This document shows, piece by piece, positions 7,265 through 14,483 of a stretch of 36,910 bases of DNA. Positions within the stretch are counted from its first letter, which is position 1. The number at the start of each line of letters is the position of its first letter. The notes under the pieces are model-generated. The model had not been told where the DNA came from. It worked only from the letters and a program-made list of their open reading frames with translations, and did not search any database. A program made the position numbers and the translations under genes. Origin of the DNA: Paenibacillus barengoltzii NBRC 101215 (GTDB taxonomy: Bacteria > Bacillota > Bacilli > Paenibacillales > Paenibacillaceae); contig NZ_BILV01000059.1 of the NCBI RefSeq assembly GCF_004000745.1, forward strand, positions 1 through 36,910, read 5' to 3'.

Positions 7265-8392
7265 TTATTTATAAAGTTCAAATTTGCCGTCCTTAATCGT
7301 CAGCCGGGACGGCTCTGTAATAACGTCCCCATTCTCATCAAAACTGATAACGCCCGTGGCGCTGTTGTAATCTTTCAGTGTTTCCAGGTAAGACTTGATT
7401 GCTTCACGATCTGCGCCCTGCTCCTGGATCGCCTTGATAATGACCGAGGTTGCCACGTACGAGTAAGCAGCATACGTATCCGGCTTGCTGTTGTACTTGG
7501 CCTGGTACTCCTCATTAAATCGGGTCGCTTCGGCATTGTCGCCGCCCGGATAGAAGAATCCGATCAGCTTGAAGCCTTCCACAGATTCCTTGCCCAGATC
7601 AAGCAGCGCTTCAGAATACAGGCTGTCGACACCGATGAAATCAACGTCCAGGTTCAGCTTCTTCGCCTGCTGGGCGATCAGCGCCGCTTCATTATAGAAA
7701 CCGCCGATAAAGATGGCGTCCGGCTGCTTCTCCTTGATCTTGGTTAGCACGGTGCTGAAGTCCTTATCGCCCGGATTGAAAGCCTCAGCAGCCACAACCT
7801 CGATGCCGTTCTCCGGCGCCGATTGCCGGTAAACATCAAGCAGCCCGAGTCCGAAGTCAGATTGTTCATAGATGAGAGCTACCTTGCCGTAGCCCAGTTC
7901 CTTCGACCAGCCGGCTAGGTAGTCGGCCTGGAACGCATCGGTCGTAATAACGCGGAAGGTATATTCCCCGGCATTCGTCACAGCAGGAGCGCTGGAAGAA
8001 GGCGATACTTGAACAATTTTGTTCTTGTTGTATATCGGTGCCGTTGCCAGCGTCGCCGAGCTGTTGAAATGGCCGACCACGCCTAGAATGCTCTTGTCGG
8101 TTACGAATTTATTGGCGACGTTCACCGCTTCGTTCGAATCTCCCTTGTCATCCTGAATTACAATTTCGATTTGCTTGCCGTCAATGCCGCCAGCCTCATT
8201 GATCTGTGCAGCCGCCAGCTCGGCGCCGTTCTTGAATGCTGTTCCATATTGGGCCTGCGTGCCTGAGATCGGTGCTGCTAGACCGATCCGGATCGTATCC
8301 CTGTTAGCTTGAGAATCGTCGCTTGCTCCACATCCGCTCAGCAGCCCTGCTGCCAAGCCGGTGATCGCAAGTGCGGATAAAAATCGTTTCAT
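7265..8392 (-). CDS. ABC importer substrate-binding lipoprotein (LivJ/LivK-like)
   Basis: A 375-residue lipoprotein. The signal peptide MKRFLSALAITGLAAG ends in lipobox LLSGC (Cys21). The mature part is a periplasmic-binding-protein type 1 fold of the leucine/amide family: IRIGLAAPISGTQAQYGTAFKNG, the hinge segment VGHFNSSATLATAPIYNKNKI, SPSSSAPAVTNAG, and IFIGGFYNEAALIAQQAKKLN. GGGGG lies 6 nt before the ATG. It is first in the operon, behind a good promoter. The family binds branched-chain amino acids, amides, urea or aromatic compounds. The hydrolases encoded downstream suggest a carbamoylated or thiazoline amino acid, which is inference only. Confidence 0.92.
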   Translation of the reverse strand: MKRFLSALAITGLAAGLLSGCGASDDSQANRDTIRIGLAAPISGTQAQYGTAFKNGAELAAAQINEAGGIDGKQIEIVIQDDKGDSNEAVNVANKFVTDKSILGVVGHFNSSATLATAPIYNKNKIVQVSPSSSAPAVTNAGEYTFRVITTDAFQADYLAGWSKELGYGKVALIYEQSDFGLGLLDVYRQSAPENGIEVVAAEAFNPGDKDFSTVLTKIKEKQPDAIFIGGFYNEAALIAQQAKKLNLDVDFIGVDSLYSEALLDLGKESVEGFKLIGFFYPGGDNAEATRFNEEYQAKYNSKPDTYAAYSYVATSVIIKAIQEQGADREAIKSYLETLKDYNSATGVISFDENGDVITEPSRLTIKDGKFELYK

Positions 8393-8441
8393 TGTAATCC
8401 CCCTTAAAGATGAATTAATCCTATGAGTTAAGTATGGCTTT

Positions 8442-8469
8442 ATTATAATGAATCGTTTTGAAATTGCAA
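8442..8469 (-). promoter_or_regulatory. Main promoter of the importer operon
   Basis: On the minus strand TTGCAA (8464-8469), a 16-bp spacer and a perfect TATAAT (8442-8447), about 50 bp before the ATG of the binding protein. A second, distal TTGACA motif lies just upstream at 8505-8510. Confidence 0.7.
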
Positions 8470-8480
8470 CACAAATTTTT

Positions 8481-8510
8481 GTATAGTCATATAAGTTTCG
8501 ATAATGTCAA
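8481..8510 (-). promoter_or_regulatory. Distal motif shared with the iclR upstream region
   Basis: Read on the minus strand from 8510, the sequence starts TTGACATTATC and continues with AA, TA and ATGA at the same offsets as at 266-295. It lies directly upstream of the -35 box of the importer promoter, a position typical of an activator site. It could also be a second promoter (TTGACA with ACTATA, 17-bp spacer). Confidence 0.45.
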
Positions 8511-8570
8511 ATAATACAGCAGGCTGCAAATGCCCTTAGTGCCATATTGAATGATCTGGATGATTGTAGT

Positions 8571-8777
8571 CTCGGGCTGCTGCTGCTCAGCCTTCTTTCC
8601 AGCCAGCTCGACAATGCTTCGCTGATCGTAACAGCCGGTTGGCTTCTGTTCGCAGGAATCGTGCTCTTCTCTGGGAGCTTGTATGCATAAGCTTGACCGG
8701 CATCCGGAAACTGGGGGCCATTACGCCGCTTGGCGGCCTCTGCTTTCTCACGGGTTGGCTGCTGGTGGTCATACAGG
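8571..8777 (+). pseudogene. DUF423 (YwdK-like) membrane protein, frameshifted C-terminal remnant
   Basis: Frame one reads LGLLLLSLLSSQLDNASLIV then TAGWLLFAGIVLFSGSLYA. After 8686 the frame continues one base over as SLTGIRKLGAITPLGG then LCFLTGWLLVV. Together these are the last two membrane helices and the GAITPLGG turn typical of DUF423. A single-base deletion at about 8687 (TATGCA then TAAGC) creates an in-frame stop. The N-terminal half is decayed or missing. The fragment ends where an IS630 remnant begins. Confidence 0.8.
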
Positions 8778-8784
8778 CGTTCCA

Positions 8785-8925
8785 GGGACATGATTTCGTC
8801 CATAAACTGCTGAACATTACTTCGGATCCCGGCAACGGTATGGTAGAACACATTGTTAATCACATCGGATTTCAGCCATTTTCATAGACCTTCAACAAGG
8901 TTGAGTAAAGGTGTATGTCGATTTC
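8785..8925 (-). pseudogene. IS630-family transposase, C-terminal remnant
   Basis: The minus strand reads LLNLVEGL-stop-KWLKSDVINNVFYH then TVAGIRSNVQQFMDEI. This matches the end of IS630/Tc1-type transposases, where N-L-x-E-x-L-W-x-x-LK contains the last catalytic acidic residue (E). The expected Trp after GL is a TGA stop. The rest of the transposase and both terminal repeats are absent, so it cannot move. Confidence 0.75.
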
Positions 8926-8999
8926 GTATAGCTCAGCTCTTGACGATGCATCATTTTCGAGACACCACGAAGCGAATAGATATAACCAAATTTCAATTG

Positions 9000-9285
9000 A
9001 TCGTCGTATCCGATTGGACTTCTGATCTAAGCTGAGTGGGTGGAGTCAGTGGTGTAACTGCTTGCTGAAGTGATGAAGATGATAAGGCCTCGCTATAATC
9101 TGAAAAGGAATTGTCCTGCCCCTGCGCCCTGATCATAAATGCGTATGTAGTTGCCGGTGCCAACCCCGTTGCCGTAAATTTGCTTTGGTCACCGGAAACG
9201 ATCCCGACCAACTGGTCGTTACAATAAATCTCGTAGAATTTAATCGTTTCGGGGGTTGAGATGATCTGCCATCCAAATGAATCTA
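9000..9285 (-). pseudogene. Fibronectin type III domain remnant of a secreted protein
   Basis: The minus strand reads PETIKFYEIYCNDQLVGIVS, then TATGLAPATTYAFMIRAQGQ, then a linker with TPLTPPTQLRSEVQSDTTIN. The pattern Y-E-I-Y-x-N-x-x-L-V-G and L-x-P-x-T-x-Y is that of one FN3 domain plus the start of a second, as in modular polysaccharide-degrading or cell-wall proteins. A stop follows TTIN where the next strand (LKW) would be expected. Upstream of the domain the frame runs into AT-rich non-coding sequence. Confidence 0.65.
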
Positions 9286-9366
9286 TGTAGGAGAAATTTA
9301 CTATTGAATAAATATTTTGCAATTCAATTATTAAACACCAGCATTTGTAGGAAACAAAACTCGTCA

Positions 9367-9549
9367 AAATATATATGATTTTTCGAACATAATTCACTGC
9401 AAACCACTCGATTGGCGGAAATATATTCGATTTTTCATATAAAATCTCAAGTTTTGGGCTTCAAGGGGGCGATTCTATATGAAATTTCATATAGATTGGG
9501 CTAAATCAGCCATATTTGAGCGAATATATTCGATTTTTCATATATATTT
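9367..9549. repeat. 183-bp four-copy dyad element, AT-rich family
   Basis: Core AAATATATNNGATTTTTC occurs forward at 9367 and 9419 (52 bp apart). It recurs inverted with outer ends near 9498 and 9549 (51 bp apart), with a few mismatches. The outer span is 183 bp. CGAATATATTCG and ATATGAAATTTCATAT inside it are perfect palindromes. It lies in the gap between the FN3 remnant and the acsA terminator. The layout matches the elements at 17473, 25218 and 35264 although the sequence differs. Confidence 0.75.
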
Positions 9550-9623
9550 CTGTTTCGTCGAGAGAGGTCGCGCCCCCAACCGAACCCAACCCAAGAGCGA
9601 ATCCCCTCTCCTTCTCAAACACA

Positions 9624-9657
9624 AAAGTCCCCTCAAGCCTCAGCTTGAAGGGACTTT
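9624..9657 (-). terminator. Intrinsic terminator of acsA
   Basis: AAAGTCCC-TCAAGC (9624-9638) pairs with its complement at 9643-9657 around a 4-nt loop. A run TTTTGTG follows on the minus strand. It lies 13 bp past the acsA stop. Confidence 0.85.
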
Positions 9658-9669
9658 CTATTTCTATCC

Positions 9670-11394
9670 TTAATCCTCAATCGTCGACAAATCGCCGGCT
9701 GGGAGGTTGAGCTCCCAGGCTTTGAGCACGCGGCGCATGATTTTGCCGGAGCGGGTCTTCGGCAGTTTGTCTTTGAATTCGATTTCACGCGGAGCGGCGT
9801 GGGCGGACAGCCCTTCCTTGACGAACTTGGCGATTTCCGCCTTCAGCTCCTCGGATGGTGTAAAGCCCTCGCGCAGCGAAATAAACGCCTTGATGATCTC
9901 TCCACGCACCGGATCCGGCTTCCCGATCACCCCTGCTTCTGCAACAGCCGGATGCTCGACGAGCTTGCTCTCGACCTCAAACGGACCAATCCGTTCGCCG
10001 GAGGAGTTGATCACGTCGTCGATCCGACCCTGGAACCAGAAGTATCCGTCCTCGTCCATATAGGCCGTATCGCCGGAAATGTACCAGCCCGGGATGCGGA
10101 AATACTCCTCGTACTTCGGCGCGTTGTTCCAAATCAGTCGCATCACCGACGGCCACGGGGTGCGAATCGCCAGGTTCCCCATCCGGTACGGCGGCAGCTC
10201 CTTCCCGTTATCGTCAATAATCGCCGCTTGAATGCCAGGCACCGGTCTGCCCATCGATCCCGGTTTGATCGGCATCGACGGGTAGTTACAGATGAGCTGG
10301 CCGCCCGTTTCCGTCATCCACCAGGTGTCATGGATGCGGCGGTTATACACCTTCATCCCCCAACGAACAACTTCTGGATTTAGCGGCTCACCCACCGACA
10401 ACACATGGCGCAGCGACGACAGATCATATTGCTTAATGATATCCTGTCCAGCTCCCATCAGCATCCGGAATGCCGTAGGCGCGCTATACCACACAGTGAC
10501 TTTGTACTTCTGAATCGTTTCGTACCAATCCGCCGGGCTGAAGCGACCGCCGCGCACGACGTTGGTCACCCCATGCAGCCACGGGGCAAAAATCCCATAA
10601 GATGTGCCGGTTACCCATCCCGGGTCCGCCGTACACCAATAAATGTCGTCTTCCTTCAGGTCCAGCACGACATGGCCAGTATGATAATGCTGAATCATGG
10701 CATTATGCACATGGTAAACCCCTTTGGGTTTGCCAGTTGAACCCGATGTATAATGCAAAATCAGGCCATCTTCGCGGTTCACCCACTCGATCTCAGCCTC
10801 AGGGGATGCGGCTTCCATCTCCGCCTTATAATCAACGATACCGTCCCCGGCCTTCACATCGTCGCCTACAACGATGATCGTCCGCAGCGTTGGCAGCTCT
10901 TCGCGCTTCACCCGCGGCAGCAATGCCGGCGTCGTGACCAGCGCAACCGCACCGCTGTCCTCCAGACGATCCTTAACCGCCGTTTCCATAAACGCCTCAA
11001 ACAACGGTCCAACCACCGCACCAACCTTCAGTGTACCCAATACACTCACATAGAGCTCCGGCGTCCGCGGCATAAAGACGAAGACCCGATCTCCCTTGGT
11101 GATTCCGTATTTGCGCAGCACATTGGCAAACCGGTTGGTCAGCCCCTGCATGTCCTCGTACGTGTACGACTCCTCACGCGTCGGATCACTGAATAACAGC
11201 GCCGTGCGCGAGCCCTTGCCCGCATCGACATGGCGGTCGATCGCCTCGTAAGCCATGTTCACTTTGCCAGTGACGTACCAGGAGAACTTCTTCTCGACAT
11301 CCTCCCACTTAAAGTTCTTATACGCCTCTTCGTAGTTGCCCATATTGGACGACGGAACGCCCGATGAAATGACTTCCCCTTGCAGTTGACTCAT
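9670..11394 (-). CDS. Acetyl-CoA synthetase AcsA
   Basis: A 574-residue AMP-forming acetate:CoA ligase in the cytoplasm. Adenylation motifs: HYTSGSTGKPKG (about 214-225), WWMTETGG, YISGDTAYMDEDGYFWFQGR and DDVINSSGERIGPFEVES. Near the end, LPKTRSGKIMRR holds the Lys (about 551) that AcuA-type enzymes acetylate to switch the enzyme off. ATG at 11394 is preceded by AAGGGAGG; an upstream in-frame start lacks a ribosome binding site. It is divergent from acuA-acuC, the modification pair, as in Bacillus subtilis. A cre-like site upstream suggests repression by CcpA, whose gene is in this window. Confidence 0.96.
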   Translation of the reverse strand: MSQLQGEVISSGVPSSNMGNYEEAYKNFKWEDVEKKFSWYVTGKVNMAYEAIDRHVDAGKGSRTALLFSDPTREESYTYEDMQGLTNRFANVLRKYGITKGDRVFVFMPRTPELYVSVLGTLKVGAVVGPLFEAFMETAVKDRLEDSGAVALVTTPALLPRVKREELPTLRTIIVVGDDVKAGDGIVDYKAEMEAASPEAEIEWVNREDGLILHYTSGSTGKPKGVYHVHNAMIQHYHTGHVVLDLKEDDIYWCTADPGWVTGTSYGIFAPWLHGVTNVVRGGRFSPADWYETIQKYKVTVWYSAPTAFRMLMGAGQDIIKQYDLSSLRHVLSVGEPLNPEVVRWGMKVYNRRIHDTWWMTETGGQLICNYPSMPIKPGSMGRPVPGIQAAIIDDNGKELPPYRMGNLAIRTPWPSVMRLIWNNAPKYEEYFRIPGWYISGDTAYMDEDGYFWFQGRIDDVINSSGERIGPFEVESKLVEHPAVAEAGVIGKPDPVRGEIIKAFISLREGFTPSEELKAEIAKFVKEGLSAHAAPREIEFKDKLPKTRSGKIMRRVLKAWELNLPAGDLSTIED

Positions 11395-11447
11395 CGTTTC
11401 ATCCTCCCTTAATCTTTGGAAATCTCCAAGCAATAGATCAAAGTTTA

Positions 11448-11461
11448 TGAAAACGGATACA
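11448..11461. promoter_or_regulatory. Candidate cre (CcpA operator)
   Basis: TGAAAACGGATACA matches the catabolite-responsive-element consensus TGWNANCGNTNWCA at every fixed position but one (A for T at position 10). It lies 54 bp upstream of the acsA start, close enough to block transcription. AcsA is a known CcpA target in Bacillus. Confidence 0.55.
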
Positions 11462-11649
11462 TAGCAACGTAAGTTGAAAGCTTTGTTTCAGCTTCATGGG
11501 TGTGGGCATCCGTTTTGATCGAAAAAGCAACGACAGAACTTAAACAACTGAGGCGATTTACGAGGACAACGATCACACGAGCGGATTGAAAATGTGAAAA
11601 TTTTATGTCGGAGAACATTATAGCACACGTTTTTACACACAGGCTACAC

Positions 11650-11678
11650 TTTTCATTTTTTCTTTTTTCTGTTATAAG
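11650..11678 (+). promoter_or_regulatory. acuA promoter candidate
   Basis: TTTTCA (11650-11655), a 17-bp pyrimidine-rich spacer and TATAAG (11673-11678). It lies 29 bp before the acuA start. Confidence 0.45.
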
Positions 11679-11707
11679 TGAGGGGAACGAGCAAAGGAGG
11701 CGGTTCC

Positions 11708-12340
11708 ATGGAACATAAAAAAACGTATATCCGCCACACCCTGCCCCATCAGCAACGTGAAATTGTTGTGGAAGGACCCGTATCCCCTTCCCATCTTCAA
11801 ACCTTAACCATGCATCCCGACCTGGACGCCTTCCGCAAGCCTGCCGATCAACATGCTGCGCTGGTGGAAATTGCCGGACTTCCAGAGGGACGGATCATCC
11901 TGGCCCGGGAGGATTCAACCATCGTAGGATACGTCACCTTTCACTATCCCGACGAGATGGAGAGGTGGTCTCAGGGCAATATGCCTGACCTGATCGAGCT
12001 GGGGGCGATCGAAGTGGCCGATGACTATCGGTCGCTCGGAATCGGATCGACCATGATCCGCACTGCATTCGAAGACGAGCAGATGGAGAAATACATCGTC
12101 TTTACGACCGAATATTATTGGCACTGGGATTTGAAAAAGAGCGGGCTTTCCGTATGGGAATACCGCAGCATGATGGAGCGTCTGATGAAGACGGTCGACA
12201 TGGTCTGGTATGCCACTGACGACCCGGAAATTTGCTCCCATCCGGCCAACTGCCTGATGGTGCGGATCGGCAAGGAGGTTCCTTTGTCGTCCGAGGAGCA
12301 GTTTGACCGGATTCGTTTTCAGCAGCGTTTTATGTACTGA
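11708..12340 (+). CDS. Protein acetyltransferase AcuA (acetyl-CoA synthetase modifier)
   Basis: A 210-residue GNAT-fold protein, the usual AcuA length. The acetyl-CoA-binding segment is VADDYRSLGIGSTMIRTAFE. The downstream YYWHWDLKKSGLSVWEYRSMMERLM is typical of AcuA. In Bacillus it acetylates a C-terminal lysine of AcsA and inactivates it. ATG at 11708 has AGGAGG 7 nt upstream; the in-frame start at 11678 lacks one. It is co-oriented with acuC 28 bp downstream and divergent from its target acsA. Confidence 0.92.
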   Translation: MEHKKTYIRHTLPHQQREIVVEGPVSPSHLQTLTMHPDLDAFRKPADQHAALVEIAGLPEGRIILAREDSTIVGYVTFHYPDEMERWSQGNMPDLIELGAIEVADDYRSLGIGSTMIRTAFEDEQMEKYIVFTTEYYWHWDLKKSGLSVWEYRSMMERLMKTVDMVWYATDDPEICSHPANCLMVRIGKEVPLSSEEQFDRIRFQQRFMY

Positions 12341-12368
12341 TAGTTCAAAAGGAAGGCGTGATGAATCC

Positions 12369-13547
12369 ATGCCTGGAAGCGCTTTATTTGTCCACCATGA
12401 ACAGGCGATGAACTACCGGTTTCACGACAGCCATCCGTTCCATCCGATCCGGCTGGAACTGACGATGGACTTGCTGCAGGAGCTGGGCGCACTGACGCCG
12501 CAGCAAATGCACCTGTCGCGCCCGGCAACCGACGAGGAACTGCTATGGATCCATCAGCCGGCGTATGTTGAAGCAGTGAAACAGCTGAGCCGCCCGAATC
12601 CCGAGGCGGACTGGATCACGCGCGGCGAGCAGTTCGGACTATTGGACGAGGATACGCCGTATTTTCCCGGCATGCATGAAGCGGCTGCCTGGGTCGTTGG
12701 AGGAACGATTACGGCTGTAGAAGCCGTGCTGTCCGGCTCCACCACCCACGCCCTGCATCTCGGCGGCGGCCTGCATCACGCCCTGTCGGCGAAAGCCGCC
12801 GGCTTCTGTGTCTACAACGATGCCGCAGTGGCCATTGACTATGCCCGTCGAAAGTATGGCGCACGCGTTCTGTACGTTGACACGGACGTCCATCACGGGG
12901 ATGGGGTACAGTGGAGCTTCTATTCAGACCCCGATGTTTGCACCTATTCCATCCACGAGACCGGAAAATACTTATTCCCAGGTACCGGCTTCCTTCCGGA
13001 ACGCGGCGAGCATCAAGGCTACGGCGCTTGTATGAATCTGCCGCTCCAGCCTTATACGGAGGATGCCTCTTGGATGGAATGCTTCGAGGAGTCAATTCGG
13101 CGCTTAACCGCGCATTTTCAGCCGGATGTGATCGTCAGTCTGCACGGCTGCGACGCCCATGCGCTGGATCCGCTATCGCATATGCACTGCAGCATGGCGA
13201 TCTATCGCGATATGCCGGCGATCCTGCACGAGCTGGCCCATACGTATTGCGAGGGCCGCTGGGTGGCGATGGGCGGCGGCGGTTACGATTTCTGGCGAGT
13301 CGTCCCGCGGGCGTGGAGCTTACTATGGCTGGAGATGAGCGATCACCCCTTAATCGCTTCCCTGCGCCAGAGCCCGCTACTCCCACTGCCGCAAGCCTGG
13401 ATCAACCGCTGGCAGCCGCAGACCCCGTTCCAGCTTCCTGCGGCTTGGCTTGATGATCTATCCCACTGGGAGGGCATTCCCCGCCGGGCGGAAATTACAG
13501 CAAAAAACCGCGAGAGTCTCGCGGTCGCTTTACAGGATTATCCCTAA
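12369..13547 (+). CDS. Class I HDAC-like deacetylase AcuC
   Basis: A 392-residue zinc-dependent deacetylase. Visible motifs: LHLGGGLHHA (catalytic His pair), GFCVYNDAAVAI, YVDTDVHHGDGVQ (Asp-x-His zinc ligands), SIHETGKYLFPGTG, SLHGCDAHALDPL and MGGGGYDF. It removes the acetyl group placed by AcuA and reactivates AcsA. GGAAGG lies 12 nt before the ATG, a long spacing. In B. subtilis acuB lies between acuA and acuC; here only 28 bp separate them and no CBS-domain gene is present. The last 40 bp contain a hairpin acting on the other strand. Confidence 0.94.
   Translation: MPGSALFVHHEQAMNYRFHDSHPFHPIRLELTMDLLQELGALTPQQMHLSRPATDEELLWIHQPAYVEAVKQLSRPNPEADWITRGEQFGLLDEDTPYFPGMHEAAAWVVGGTITAVEAVLSGSTTHALHLGGGLHHALSAKAAGFCVYNDAAVAIDYARRKYGARVLYVDTDVHHGDGVQWSFYSDPDVCTYSIHETGKYLFPGTGFLPERGEHQGYGACMNLPLQPYTEDASWMECFEESIRRLTAHFQPDVIVSLHGCDAHALDPLSHMHCSMAIYRDMPAILHELAHTYCEGRWVAMGGGGYDFWRVVPRAWSLLWLEMSDHPLIASLRQSPLLPLPQAWINRWQPQTPFQLPAAWLDDLSHWEGIPRRAEITAKNRESLAVALQDYP
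13508..13524 (-). terminator. Minus-strand terminator inside the 3' end of acuC
   Basis: CCGCGAGA pairs with TCTCGCGG across a very tight loop. On the minus strand the stem is followed by TTTTTT (plus-strand 13502-13507). It lies within acuC codons and would stop mtnN read-through from antisense-transcribing acuC. Confidence 0.65.
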
Positions 13548-13549
13548 AG

Positions 13550-13590
13550 CTCAGGTGGGGCCTGCTCAAACCCCGCCTGAGTTTTTATTT
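13550..13590. terminator. Bidirectional terminator between acuC and mtnN
   Basis: CTCAGGTGGGG (13550-13560) pairs with CCCCGCCTGAG (13571-13581) with one mismatch. The plus strand continues into TTTTTATTTATT. It sits 3 bp after the acuC stop, in the 37-bp gap between the convergent genes. Confidence 0.85.
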
Positions 13591-14304
13591 ATTCAGCTCC
13601 TCCACATGCTGGACCATATCGTTGAGAATGGCGAACGAACGCTGGGCCGCCAATACTGTAAACTCAGCAAAATTCACGTCTGCTGAACCGTCCGCCTTGT
13701 CCGAAATAGAGCGGAGTACAATAAACGGAACCCCGTTCCGATGACACACCTGGGCGAGCGCCGCTCCTTCCATTTCCACGCAAGCGCCGTCCAGCTCTTC
13801 ATACAGCACCGAGCTGACAAACTCCGGATTCGCAATAAACTGATCACCGGACAGCACCCGGCCAACCCGATATTGATGGTCTGTACACTGACGGGCACAG
13901 GCTTGCTCGGCCAAGCGGATGAGGCCAGAATCAGCCGGAAAGTCAGAGACATCCTGGTACGGCGTGATTCCGCGCGCAAAACCCAGTGGCCGCGCGTCCA
14001 TATCGTGCTGCTGGCAAGTTGACGAGATGACGATGTCGCCTACGTTCAGCTCAGGATGCACTGCTCCTGCCACCCCGGTAAACCAGATCGCATCCGCACC
14101 AAAGCGGTCGATCAGGACTTGCGTAGTAGCTGCCGCATTCACTTTGCCGACGCCGGATTTACACACGACTACATTGTGCCCATGGAGTACGCCCTTTACA
14201 AAACGTGTCCCAGCCGCATCCACCGCCTCCTGGTGCTCCACCTGATCGAGCAGCAACGCGATTTCTTCATCCATAGCCCCCATCAGGCCAATTGTTTTGT
14301 ACAT
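13585..14304 (-). CDS. 5'-methylthioadenosine/S-adenosylhomocysteine nucleosidase MtnN
   Basis: A 239-residue nucleosidase of the methionine-salvage and SAM-recycling pathways; it cleaves adenine from MTA and SAH. Motifs: N-terminal GLMGAMDEEI (catalytic Glu), SGVGKVNAA, WFTGVAGAV, CVEMEGAALAQV (ribose binding) and RSISDKADGSA (catalytic Asp). GGGAG lies 9 nt before the ATG. It is convergent with acuC and appears to be a single-gene unit. Confidence 0.95.
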   Translation of the reverse strand: MYKTIGLMGAMDEEIALLLDQVEHQEAVDAAGTRFVKGVLHGHNVVVCKSGVGKVNAAATTQVLIDRFGADAIWFTGVAGAVHPELNVGDIVISSTCQQHDMDARPLGFARGITPYQDVSDFPADSGLIRLAEQACARQCTDHQYRVGRVLSGDQFIANPEFVSSVLYEELDGACVEMEGAALAQVCHRNGVPFIVLRSISDKADGSADVNFAEFTVLAAQRSFAILNDMVQHVEELNK

Positions 14305-14377
14305 AGTTCATTACTCCCTCCAATCCCCATTCGTCCGTGCAACACATTGCATTGCTTCGAAATCCTCAAAATGCTCA

Positions 14378-14405
14378 AAAAAGCTCCTTATGCAAGGAGC
14401 TTTTT
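14378..14405 (-). terminator. Intrinsic terminator of ccpA
   Basis: AAAAAGCTCCTT pairs with AAGGAGCTTTTT around a 4-nt loop. It is T-rich on both sides, so it works in either direction. It lies about 80 bp past the ccpA stop and upstream of mtnN. Confidence 0.85.
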
Positions 14406-14483
14406 GTCCGTTGTTAACCTTTTTCATATATATCTATGTGTTACTTATCTCTCTAAGCCGAAACGTCAATCGCAACAATAGCC

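Larger units (their letters stand above)
11395..11707. promoter_or_regulatory. acsA-acuA divergent control region
   Basis: A 313-bp gap. It holds a cre-like site (11448-11461), a long interrupted inverted repeat whose arms are AAAACGGATAC (11450-11460) and GCATCCGTTTT (about 11508-11518), an inner TGAAA-N6-TTTCA dyad (11475-11490) and the acuA promoter (11650-11678). The acsA -10/-35 pair is not clear to me. Confidence 0.55.

Noticed and set aside
8507..8863. 118-codon minus-strand open frame as one gene
   Set aside because: It is a chimera: the first 35 codons are the IS630 remnant, the rest is antisense to the DUF423 remnant.
11586..11612. CodY-box-like sequence upstream of acuA
   Set aside because: Only about 10 of 15 consensus positions match, which is common by chance in AT-rich DNA.
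14305..14483. Riboswitch search upstream of mtnN
   Set aside because: Apart from the ccpA terminator hairpin I see no conserved riboswitch core.
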